From an uncultured Collinsella sp. (GTDB lineage: Bacteria > Actinomycetota > Coriobacteriia > Coriobacteriales > Coriobacteriaceae), in NCBI GenBank assembly GCA_900542555.1, contig UQNU01000030.1, positions 1-27,649 of the forward strand: a stretch of 27,649 nt of DNA. Reading direction: 5' to 3'. This document shows, piece after piece, positions 17,639 through 24,887 of this stretch. Positions within the stretch are counted from its first letter, which is position 1. Every line of letters starts with the position of its first letter. The notes below the pieces were generated by a model. The model made no database searches and was not told the origin of the DNA. It saw nothing but the letters and a program-made list of their open reading frames with translations. The position numbers and the translations under genes are program-made.

Positions 17639-17911
17639 TCAGCAGTAAAACGATAGCCCGCCGGTTGTTTCTTTCCAACGCTTGCAAATCAGCGCATGGT
17701 TAGATGAAACAAACTGCATGATATCGCGTAAATCCCGAGCAGGAATATCGCCCTTGTTATGGGCCAGCTTGCATCCGCCGGAGCGGGTAAGCCATATCTT
17801 GGTTGCCTCGGCAGTGGGGCGCTTGACTGCAACGTGAACATGGACAGGTTCGCCGTTCTCCCCCGTCCAGAAGAAGATGATGTACGGCCCGAATCGAAAC
17901 AGACTAGGCAT
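17639..17911 (-). CDS. DUF4160 domain protein
   Basis: The 90-residue product begins MPSLFRFGPYIIFFWTGE, continues with EPVHVHVAVKRP and ends with a helical segment (NKGDIPARDLRDIMQFVSS). This is the typical layout of DUF4160: N-terminal strand pair, an HVHV motif, then an acidic/basic helix. The start at 17911 is the family start; the longer frame upstream is not needed. It overlaps the end of the preceding gene by 8 bp, so the two are translated together. DUF4160 genes are often paired with a second small gene and have been suggested to form toxin-antitoxin-like modules. That role is not shown here. Confidence 0.8.
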   Translation of the reverse strand: MPSLFRFGPYIIFFWTGENGEPVHVHVAVKRPTAEATKIWLTRSGGCKLAHNKGDIPARDLRDIMQFVSSNHALICKRWKETTGGLSFYC

Positions 17912-18164
17912 AGACTCGTCCGCCTTCGTAGGCAAAACGCAGGATGAGCGGGGCATTGTTACGCACGAAATCATCGAGTTCTTGGAGGTCCGCTTCGCTA
18001 AAGCCCTCGTGTGACACCCAATTGAATGCCGGCAAGATACACTCCGCCGTGTCAAAACCCCAATCACGCGGGCGCTCCACAACAACCTTCACCGTGTTGT
18101 CCTCCCGGACTTCGGAATACGAAACCTGCGTATCGTCCTCAAGGCGGACATATTCCCACATCAT
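17904..18164 (-). CDS. Small acidic protein paired with DUF4160
   Basis: The 86-residue product starts MMWEYVRLEDDTQVSYSEV, with GGAG 7 nt upstream. It is acidic and reads as a strand-rich first half (TVKVVVERPRDWG), then a helix (SEADLQELDDFVRNNAPLIL) and a short tail. I do not recognise the family; it does not look like a standard DUF2442 partner. It lies 54 bp after dnaX and overlaps the DUF4160 gene, so it is probably the partner of that protein. In a toxin-antitoxin reading it would be the antitoxin candidate by charge, which is only a guess. Confidence 0.7.
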   Translation of the reverse strand: MMWEYVRLEDDTQVSYSEVREDNTVKVVVERPRDWGFDTAECILPAFNWVSHEGFSEADLQELDDFVRNNAPLILRFAYEGGRVYA

Positions 18165-18218
18165 AAGCTCGCTCCGTTCAAAGGGTTCTCTTCTTGAGCA
18201 GTATACCCGCCCGTACAG

Positions 18219-20624
18219 CTACTCCACCGGCTTGAAGATGGTGGACTGGCCGAAGACGCTGCGGATGAGGGCTTTGGCCTCGTCCTCGGTCTGCGGGATG
18301 CTCGGGGCTGCACCCTGATGGCCGAAGGGGCTGCCCGCACCGGGGTTGGACTCCCAGGGAGCTGCAGAAGTGCCCTCCTCTTTGGGGGCAGTTGCAGCGG
18401 ACTTGGACGCGGACGCCGCACCCGGCACGTCGAACGGAGGCAGATCGTCCCCGCCAGCATCGGCAGCAAAGCCGCCGACCATGGCGTCGTCGTAGGGCAC
18501 CTGCTCGGATTCCCACGGCGCGGACTGCGCGACAGGCTGAGCCTTGGGGGCAGCCGAGCGCTCGGGCGCACGAGGTGCGGGCTCGGTCGGGAGCTTACCC
18601 GTGGCAGGAGCGCCGGCGGGGTTGTCGGAGCGTAGCCAGGGGGCTTTGCCCAGGTCAGACGACTTGGGCGCGGGCGAGACGGGCTTGGGCGCGGGTGTCG
18701 GAGCAGCTGGTTTGGACGCCGCGGGCTTAGGCGCCGACGGGGTCGATGCCGCTACCGGTGTCGCTTGCTGCTGCGGCGCGCTGGCGCTCGAGGATACAGG
18801 GGCCGCCGAGGACACGGGTTGCGGGTCCGCAGATGCCGCGGCCCGTGCAGATGGAGAATGCTCCTCATGTTGAGGAGCCGGCGTGCCACCTCCATCCAGG
18901 ACGTAGTCGACGGTGCGACGCCCGAAGACCGCGCAGACCGTCGGCAGGACCACCGACTGCGTATCGGCGCGACCGAGCATCTTAATGGCAAAAGTCGAAC
19001 CCGCGGGGAACGAGACCGTGAGCTTGGAGCCGTCGTCGGCCGTGGCGCGGGCGTTGAGCAAAAGCCCTGCGTAGGAAGCCTGACGCGCCTTGACACGCTC
19101 GACAACCTCGGCCCATTTGCGCTGCAGCTCTCCGGCATCCTCGACCGCGGGCGTCTCGGCGGCACCGGCGGCGGCAACCTGGGCGGCGTTGTTGGACTGG
19201 GGCTTAGGTGCCGGAGCGGTGGCAGGCGCGGGGGCCGCAACGGGCTGAGGCGTCGGAGCCGGCGCAGGCTGAGGTGCAGGCGCTGCAGGCTTGGAAGCTG
19301 ACACGGACGCAGAACGGGGCGCAGGCTGAGCCGCCGGAGCGGCAGCACGGGCGCCCGAAATGAGCGTCGGCTGCTGGGCAGCAGCGGGTACGGATGCTGC
19401 GAGCGCGGCGGCCTGAGCAGCCGCCACGCTCGCCGGCACGGCGGCATTGGCAACCATGGCCTCCAGGCGTGCCACGCGCTCGGCCAATGCCTCAATCGTT
19501 AAATCAGCCTCGGGACGTGCCAGGCGCGTGCAGGCGATCTCGAGCACCAGGCGCACGTCGCTCGCGCCCCTCATCTCCAGTGCGGCATCATCGAGCACCG
19601 TCAGCACACGGGCCAGGCGGTCGGCAGGATGCTCGCCAAAGGCAGCGGCCTCGGCAGCAAGCGCCTCGGCCTGCTCAGCACCGCCCTCAAACAACTCGGC
19701 ACGGGCACCGGCAACGCAGGCAACGTACACGTCACGCACATGCGCCACCAGGTCGCGCGTCAGCTCCAGCAGGTCGTTTCCTTCCTCGACCTGCGCACGG
19801 ATCAGTCCATAGAGCTCGGCAACATCGCGATCGGCGATGGCGCGGGCAAACTCGCCCAGGATCTGGTCCGAAACCTCGCCCAAAAGCGAGCGGGCGTCGT
19901 CCGCATGCACAGAACCGTTGCCAAAGACACTCAGCTGCTCCAGCGTGGACAACGCGTCGCGCATGCCGCCCTTGGCATGGCGCGCCACGATAGCCAGCGC
20001 CTCATCGTCGTAATCGAAGCCCTCCTGCTCGCACACGTATGCCAGGCGGCGCTCGATATCCTCGTTGCCGATGCGATGGAAATCGAAACGCTGGCAGCGC
20101 GAGAGGATGGTCTCCAGAATCTTTTGCGGGTCGGTGGTGCACAGCACAAAGATCACGTGTGCCGGCGGCTCCTCAAGCGTCTTGAGCAGCGCGTTGAACG
20201 CCGCCGTCGTGAGCATGTGGACCTCGTCGATGATATAGATCTTGTACTTGCCGCGCACCGGGGCAAAGTTGACGGAGTTGATGATCTCCTCGCGCACGTT
20301 GTCCACGCCGGTACGGCTTGCGGCATCGAGCTCGTAGACATCCGGGTGGTTGCCCTCGGCAATGAGCTCGCACTCCTCGCAAGTACCGTCGGGCATGCAG
20401 CCGCTTGCACCCTCGGCGCGCGCTGCCTCGGCATTACGGCACAGCAGCGCCTTGGCCAGAATGCGCGCCATGGTGGTCTTGCCCGTGCCGCGCGGTCCGC
20501 AGAACAGGTACGCGTGGGACAGGCGTCCCTCGGTGATGGCGTGCTCGAGCGTCGAGACGATATGCTGCTGGCCCACCACGGAGTCGAAGGTGAGCGGGCG
20601 ATACTTTCGGTACAACGATTCCAT
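18219..20624 (-). CDS. dnaX: DNA polymerase III subunit gamma/tau
   Basis: DnaX is the clamp-loader ATPase of the replicase. The 801-residue product starts at ATG 20624, with GGGGGAG upstream and the family start MESLYRKYRPLTFDSVVGQ. It shows Walker A GPRGTGKT (43-50), a zinc site C62/C76/C82/C85, Walker B IIDEVH (131-136), the sensor region FVLCTT and the arginine-finger type SRCQRFDF. The C-terminal half has two long Ala/Pro-rich stretches (about 395-490 and 580-720) around a more ordered segment. This tail is longer than in well-known proteobacterial DnaX, as is common in high-GC actinobacteria. I saw no A-rich slippery site of the E. coli kind, so a programmed frameshift to make gamma is not supported. 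Confidence 0.95.
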   Translation of the reverse strand: MESLYRKYRPLTFDSVVGQQHIVSTLEHAITEGRLSHAYLFCGPRGTGKTTMARILAKALLCRNAEAARAEGASGCMPDGTCEECELIAEGNHPDVYELDAASRTGVDNVREEIINSVNFAPVRGKYKIYIIDEVHMLTTAAFNALLKTLEEPPAHVIFVLCTTDPQKILETILSRCQRFDFHRIGNEDIERRLAYVCEQEGFDYDDEALAIVARHAKGGMRDALSTLEQLSVFGNGSVHADDARSLLGEVSDQILGEFARAIADRDVAELYGLIRAQVEEGNDLLELTRDLVAHVRDVYVACVAGARAELFEGGAEQAEALAAEAAAFGEHPADRLARVLTVLDDAALEMRGASDVRLVLEIACTRLARPEADLTIEALAERVARLEAMVANAAVPASVAAAQAAALAASVPAAAQQPTLISGARAAAPAAQPAPRSASVSASKPAAPAPQPAPAPTPQPVAAPAPATAPAPKPQSNNAAQVAAAGAAETPAVEDAGELQRKWAEVVERVKARQASYAGLLLNARATADDGSKLTVSFPAGSTFAIKMLGRADTQSVVLPTVCAVFGRRTVDYVLDGGGTPAPQHEEHSPSARAAASADPQPVSSAAPVSSSASAPQQQATPVAASTPSAPKPAASKPAAPTPAPKPVSPAPKSSDLGKAPWLRSDNPAGAPATGKLPTEPAPRAPERSAAPKAQPVAQSAPWESEQVPYDDAMVGGFAADAGGDDLPPFDVPGAASASKSAATAPKEEGTSAAPWESNPGAGSPFGHQGAAPSIPQTEDEAKALIRSVFGQSTIFKPVE

Positions 20625-20739
20625 GGGTGCTCCCCCGGGTATACTGAGTCTTGTTGCCGCGACGGCCATGCGGTCGCACGGCATACTGCATTCATAATAA
20701 CCCGTACGGCGAGCCCGCCGCGATAGGAGTCCAAAGAGC
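20625..20739. promoter_or_regulatory. Divergent promoter region between dnaX and the YcxB-like gene
   Basis: These 115 bases separate two divergent genes and must hold both promoters. An AT-rich patch at about 20688-20702 (CATTCATAATAACC) offers CATAAT for the plus strand and TATTAT for the minus strand as possible -10 boxes. Neither has a good -35. Confidence 0.3.
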
Positions 20740-21456
20740 ATGGCAGACGCAGAGAGCAACCTCGTTCCCTCCGAAGCAGCCGACCAGGTCGAGGTCGCGC
20801 TCGAGGAGCAGGCCGCAGCCGATGACGGCATCCTGTACCTCAACGAGTACCAGTACGAAAACGACCTGGTCACCGACTTCGCCCGCCTGGTCGCCTCGCC
20901 CAGGCGTCGCGGCTCGCTGTATGTCGCCGCGGCAATTGCCGCGCTCATCGGCATCGGCATGCTGGTGGCCGGCGGCAACTGGATCAAGTTTGGCGTCGTG
21001 TTGATCGTGTTCGGCGCCTTTTTGGCCTGGTGGAGCAAAAACCTGCACCACACCCTCGCCCGCGACTTTATCGACGCCGTCGAGGCCGACGAGTCCATGG
21101 GTGGCCGCTATCGCCGCGTCGCCGCCAACGAGGACGGCCTGATGGTTTGGGGCAAGAGCGGCAAGTCGCAGTTTTTCCCGTTTGAGAAGCTCGACCACGT
21201 GCTCGACGGCGAGCGCATCTTTGTGGCCATGTTCGCCGACCAGGGCGTGACGATCCCTAAGGAAACCTTTATTCGCGGCGATGCCGAGCAGTTTGGCACC
21301 TTCCTTAAGGCGCGCATCAACAAAACACTCCGCATCGAGACCAAACGCAAGAAGATGAAGGCTGAAAAGGCCGCCGCCGAGGCCAAGCAGGGCGACAAGC
21401 CCCAGGAGACCAAGGGCAAGCAGCGCAAGCAGAAGAAGAACAAGAAGAAGCGCTAA
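20740..21456 (+). CDS. Two-TM protein, YcxB-like
   Basis: The 238-residue product has an acidic N-terminus (1-50), two adjacent membrane helices (about 60-78 and 82-98) and a C-terminal cytosolic domain containing GLMVWGKSGKSQFFPFEKL and TFIRGDAEQFGTFLKARI. It ends in a very lysine-rich tail (about 205-238). The two helices followed by a PH-like domain with an F-P-[FY]-x-K-L segment resemble YcxB-family proteins, whose function is unknown. A GGAG lies about 10 nt before the ATG. It is transcribed away from dnaX and separated from the kinase operon by a promoter, so it is probably monocistronic. Confidence 0.7.
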   Translation: MADAESNLVPSEAADQVEVALEEQAAADDGILYLNEYQYENDLVTDFARLVASPRRRGSLYVAAAIAALIGIGMLVAGGNWIKFGVVLIVFGAFLAWWSKNLHHTLARDFIDAVEADESMGGRYRRVAANEDGLMVWGKSGKSQFFPFEKLDHVLDGERIFVAMFADQGVTIPKETFIRGDAEQFGTFLKARINKTLRIETKRKKMKAEKAAAEAKQGDKPQETKGKQRKQKKNKKKR

Positions 21457-21511
21457 GGCCAAGACAGACAGGCAGCCTCGCATCCCGTTATCCTCGCCAT
21501 CCGCCCGAGCG

Positions 21512-21520
21512 TGCTACACT
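21512..21520 (+). promoter_or_regulatory. Extended -10 promoter of the kinase-fha-pstP-rodA operon
   Basis: TGCTACACT is a TGn-TACACT extended -10 box about 80 bases before the first ATG. It has the same form as the box at 16301-16309 ahead of the other kinase operon. The -35 region is weak. Confidence 0.5.
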
Positions 21521-21600
21521 AGCAGCATCTATGCCACCGCGAATGGCTCGGCCCCGCGCCCGCCGCTCGCAAACGAACTTTAAACGCACGAGGGTTGGCC

Positions 21601-23454
21601 ATGCCGCTTTTCTCGCAACATACCGCCCGGTTCTCGCCGGACGTTCCTTTGGAGGGCACCAGCTCTCGCGAGCTGCTCAAGCGGTACCAGCCGCTCGAGA
21701 CACTTGCGACCGGCGGTTTTGGCTCCATCGAGATCTGCCGCGACACGCACCTGCGCCGCCGCGTCGCCATTAAGCGCATCCCCCTTATTAACGGTGTCGG
21801 CATGCCCGCCAGCGACATCATGGATGTCCTGCGCGAGGCGCACACTGCCGCCATGCTTCAACATCCCAACATCGTGCAGGTCATCGACTTTACGCACGAC
21901 ACAGCCTATGCCTACCTAGTTATGGAATATGTCGATGGCATGTCGCTGGCCGAGTTTTTGCACCGCGTGGACGGTCACTCACTTACCTTTGACGAGGCCG
22001 CGGCCATTGCCGATGCCCTAGGCCAGGCGCTCACCTTCGCCCATAGTAATGGCGTACTCCACCTGGACATTAAGCCCGCCAACGTGCTCATCGACCACTC
22101 GGGCAATGTAAAGCTCACCGACTTTGGCATGGCGCGACTGTCGTCCGCCGGTGGCTTTGGCGGCTCGCGCGGCGGCACCATCGGCTACATGCCGCCCGAG
22201 CAGCTCGATATCGAGACCGGCACGGTCGATGAGCGCGCCGATGTCTTTGCCCTCGCCTGTGTAATCTATGAGGGCCTGTGCGGCAGCGCTCCCTTTATGG
22301 CGGCCACGCCCGCCGACTCGCTCGACCGCATCATCGGCGGCGCCACCTATCCCAGCGAGCTGATACCACACTTTCCCCCGGGAGCCGAGGCCGCGCTCAT
22401 GAGCGCGCTCTCCCCCATGCCGCAGGACCGCCCCAGCAGCGTCGAGACATTTTGCGACCAGCTCCTTGCCGGTCTGGGCAGCGTGCGCGAAGGCCGTCGC
22501 AGCCTGGAGCAAATGGTTGGCGAGCTTTCGGATGACGAGCAGGAGCTCGACGGTATCGAGCCGTCGCACTACGAGGACGACGCCATCGAGGTCGACCCCG
22601 CACTCGGCTGGGCGGGCACGCGCTGGAGCCATGCGCGCGACTACACCATGCGCATTATCTCGGCGCTAACGTGCGGCACCTTTAGCTTTTTGCTGATGCA
22701 AACGGCCGGGGTCGCGGCGCTTCCCGGCCTGGTCATTGCGGCTATCGCAATCGGAGCGGCGGCTGGCCTGGCCCCCCAGATTGGCTCGGCCATCTCGGCT
22801 GTGGGCTTTTTGGTGCTCATGGCCAACGCCACCATGCAGGCACAGGGCATCCTGTCGATGCTGCCCGTCGCGGTGATCTTTGCCGCCGCCATGTCCGGTT
22901 GGTGGATCGCCTGGGGTCGCACCGAGACTGCCGCGAGCGCCACGCTCACCTGTGCACTCGCGCTTGGCTGTCTGACCGGCAATACCTTCCTGGCAGCTGG
23001 GGTCGCCGCCGGCGTCGCGTCGTTTTGGCTCGGCCCGGCAAGCGCCGCCGCGGCAACGGGCATGGGCGCGCTTTTTGCCCGTCTGGCCACGGTCGCGCTT
23101 TCAGCCGGAGGCGTGCTGGGGCTCGGTAACGTTGCCGCAGCGCTGGGAGACCCGCTCCTTTGGGCTGCCTTTGTGCTGGTCGCGGCAACTGCCGCGGCGT
23201 CATCTGCGCTGCTCAATGCCCATGCCAAGCGTGCCGATCAGGGCTCAAACCTTGCCGCAATCGCCGCCATCATTGCCACCGGCATCGGCTGCTCAGCGGC
23301 GTCCTGTCTTGCACACCATATGGAAATTGCCAGCCTTGCAGCCGCGGTCATCGCCAAGGCGGCGGTTGCGGGAATCCTATCCTCTATAATCGTTGGGATA
23401 TGCCTATATTTGCTCGGATACCAAAGAACCTATACGGAGAGTGATCTTTCGTGA
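21601..23454 (+). CDS. Membrane Ser/Thr protein kinase, head of the fha-pstP-rodA operon
   Basis: A 617-residue kinase. The N-terminal catalytic domain (about 29-290) has the glycine loop ATGGFGSIEI, VAIKR with K58, a catalytic loop HLDIKPANVL (D156) and the DFG at D174. In the catalytic loop leucine replaces the arginine of HRD, making it a non-RD kinase that may not need activation-loop phosphorylation. An acidic linker follows, then many Ala/Gly-rich membrane helices from about 350 to the C-terminus. There is no PASTA or other external domain. The start ATG 21601 has GAGGG upstream. Its stop overlaps the fhaA start. Position and partners suggest it phosphorylates FhaA/FhaB and cell-wall proteins, opposed by the phosphatase downstream. 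Confidence 0.92.
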   Translation: MPLFSQHTARFSPDVPLEGTSSRELLKRYQPLETLATGGFGSIEICRDTHLRRRVAIKRIPLINGVGMPASDIMDVLREAHTAAMLQHPNIVQVIDFTHDTAYAYLVMEYVDGMSLAEFLHRVDGHSLTFDEAAAIADALGQALTFAHSNGVLHLDIKPANVLIDHSGNVKLTDFGMARLSSAGGFGGSRGGTIGYMPPEQLDIETGTVDERADVFALACVIYEGLCGSAPFMAATPADSLDRIIGGATYPSELIPHFPPGAEAALMSALSPMPQDRPSSVETFCDQLLAGLGSVREGRRSLEQMVGELSDDEQELDGIEPSHYEDDAIEVDPALGWAGTRWSHARDYTMRIISALTCGTFSFLLMQTAGVAALPGLVIAAIAIGAAAGLAPQIGSAISAVGFLVLMANATMQAQGILSMLPVAVIFAAAMSGWWIAWGRTETAASATLTCALALGCLTGNTFLAAGVAAGVASFWLGPASAAAATGMGALFARLATVALSAGGVLGLGNVAAALGDPLLWAAFVLVAATAAASSALLNAHAKRADQGSNLAAIAAIIATGIGCSAASCLAHHMEIASLAAAVIAKAAVAGILSSIIVGICLYLLGYQRTYTESDLS

Positions 23455-24464
23455 ACTTCCTGAACATCTTCGAGGACCACGTGGCCGGCATCTTCGGTGC
23501 CACCCGTGCCCCGTTCTCCTTTAAGAAGCTTGCCAAGCAGGCCGCTCGCGACATGGAGGATCAGACTCTGGTGATTAACGGCGTCAACACGGCGCCGGCA
23601 CTCTATACCATCCTTATCGCCGCCGACGACGATCCCATGCTCGCCCCGTTCTACCCCGAGCTTTCGCGCGAGGTCCGCGAGTTCGTGAAGGCGCAGGCCG
23701 AAAAGCGCCGCTATGTCTTTGTCGGCGAGCCCCTCGTGCGCTTTATGATCGATCCGCAGCTGCGCGCCGGCAAGTTCTCGGTCTTTGCCGAGAACGTCGA
23801 TGCCCCCACGCTCGGCCGCCTGTACGAAGAAGAGCGCGCCTATCAGAACGGCCTGGGCCAGAACAACTCCGCGGCAAGCCGTGCCGCCAGCGCCCCGCGC
23901 GCCGGCCAGCAGCAGTTTGCTGCCCCGCAGCAGCAGCGCCCCGCCGCCATGCCCCAGCAGCAGCCGACGCCTCGCGCCGCCGCTCCCGACCCGCTTGCCG
24001 TGGCAGACCCCTTCGCGCCTAGCGTCCCCGACCCCGCCGCCGCACCCATCCCGGTGCCTCAGACCGTCTCGCGCGACGCGCTTGCCGGCATGGGCGGAGC
24101 CGCCGCGACCGGTGCCGCCGTGGGCCTAGGCGCCGCAGCCGGCATCGCCTCCAACATGGCGAGCACTCGCGCCCCGCAGCGCCCGCTCGCCCAGCTCGTC
24201 GACGTCGTGAGCGGCGAGAGCCATAGCATCACCTCCGCACAGGTGACCATCGGTCGCGAGCGCTCAGTTTCCGACATTGCCCTGCGCGACCCCAACGTGT
24301 CGCGCCGCCACGCCCAGCTCACCTTTACGGGCTCGGATTGGTCGATCGAGGACCTCAATTCCACCAACGGCACGCTCGTCAACAACCGCCGCATTACGCG
24401 CTGCCCGCTGCGCAACGGCGATCTGCTGACGTTTGGCCTGAGCACCTTTGAATTTAGGGGATAG
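23451..24464 (+). CDS. fhaA: FhaA-like protein, DUF3662 plus FHA domain
   Basis: The 337-residue product starts at GTG 23451, overlapping the kinase stop (GTGA), with GGAGAG upstream. Residues 1 to about 120 are the DUF3662 (FhaA N-terminal) domain. A flexible Ala/Pro/Gln-rich linker spans about 140-235. A C-terminal FHA domain (about 247-337) has IGRERSVSDI, VSRRHAQL and IEDLNSTNGTLVNN. In mycobacteria FhaA binds phosphorylated MviN and the lipid-linked peptidoglycan machinery; here it probably links the kinase to cell-wall synthesis. It is soluble and probably recruited to the membrane by partners. Confidence 0.93.
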   Translation: MNFLNIFEDHVAGIFGATRAPFSFKKLAKQAARDMEDQTLVINGVNTAPALYTILIAADDDPMLAPFYPELSREVREFVKAQAEKRRYVFVGEPLVRFMIDPQLRAGKFSVFAENVDAPTLGRLYEEERAYQNGLGQNNSAASRAASAPRAGQQQFAAPQQQRPAAMPQQQPTPRAAAPDPLAVADPFAPSVPDPAAAPIPVPQTVSRDALAGMGGAAATGAAVGLGAAAGIASNMASTRAPQRPLAQLVDVVSGESHSITSAQVTIGRERSVSDIALRDPNVSRRHAQLTFTGSDWSIEDLNSTNGTLVNNRRITRCPLRNGDLLTFGLSTFEFRG

Positions 24465-24470
24465 TCGCTT

Positions 24471-24887
24471 ATGAACATCGATATCGTCCTTTTTGCAGGC
24501 CGCATCGTCCTGGTCGCCCTGCTCTATATCTTCCTGTTCGCCGTCATGAAGACCGGCGTGGGACTTGTGCGCGGGCAGCGCCGCGACTCGGCTATCTGGA
24601 CGATTGATGTGGACAAGGGTCCGCGCGGTATCCGCGGCATCCACGTAGACATGCTCGGCCCCGTCATCGTCGGTCGCTCGCCATCTTCGGACATCTGCAT
24701 CAACGAACCGTTCGTCTCGGCCTCGCATGCGCGCTTTTCGCTGCAGGGCCCGGCGCTCATCATCGAGGACCTCAACTCGCTTAACGGCACGCTCGTCAAC
24801 GGCCGCCAGCTCGTGGAGCCCGCGACGCTGCGTGAGGGCGACGAAGTCCAGATTGGCGACGTGGTCATGAAGGTGAACCGTCGATGA
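24471..24887 (+). CDS. fhaB: FhaB-like membrane-anchored FHA protein
   Basis: The 138-residue product has one N-terminal membrane helix (about 7-25), a short basic linker and a cytosolic FHA domain: VGRSPSSDI, VSASHARF, IEDLNSLNGTLVNG. The second loop has SHAR where FhaA has RRHAQ, but the key Arg, Ser, His and Asn residues are present. It begins 6 bp after fhaA, and its stop overlaps the pstP start (ATGA). In mycobacteria the FhaB homologue (FipA) acts at the division site with FtsZ and FtsQ; that role is inferred from family and order only. Confidence 0.92.
   Translation: MNIDIVLFAGRIVLVALLYIFLFAVMKTGVGLVRGQRRDSAIWTIDVDKGPRGIRGIHVDMLGPVIVGRSPSSDICINEPFVSASHARFSLQGPALIIEDLNSLNGTLVNGRQLVEPATLREGDEVQIGDVVMKVNRR

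Noticed and set aside
18219..20624. Programmed frameshift in dnaX producing a short gamma subunit
   Set aside because: No A-rich slippery heptamer with a following hairpin was found; only short A runs exist.
20625..20739. Signal recognition particle RNA next to dnaX
   Set aside because: The gap is only 115 bases, and the conserved GNAR-loop hairpin was not seen.
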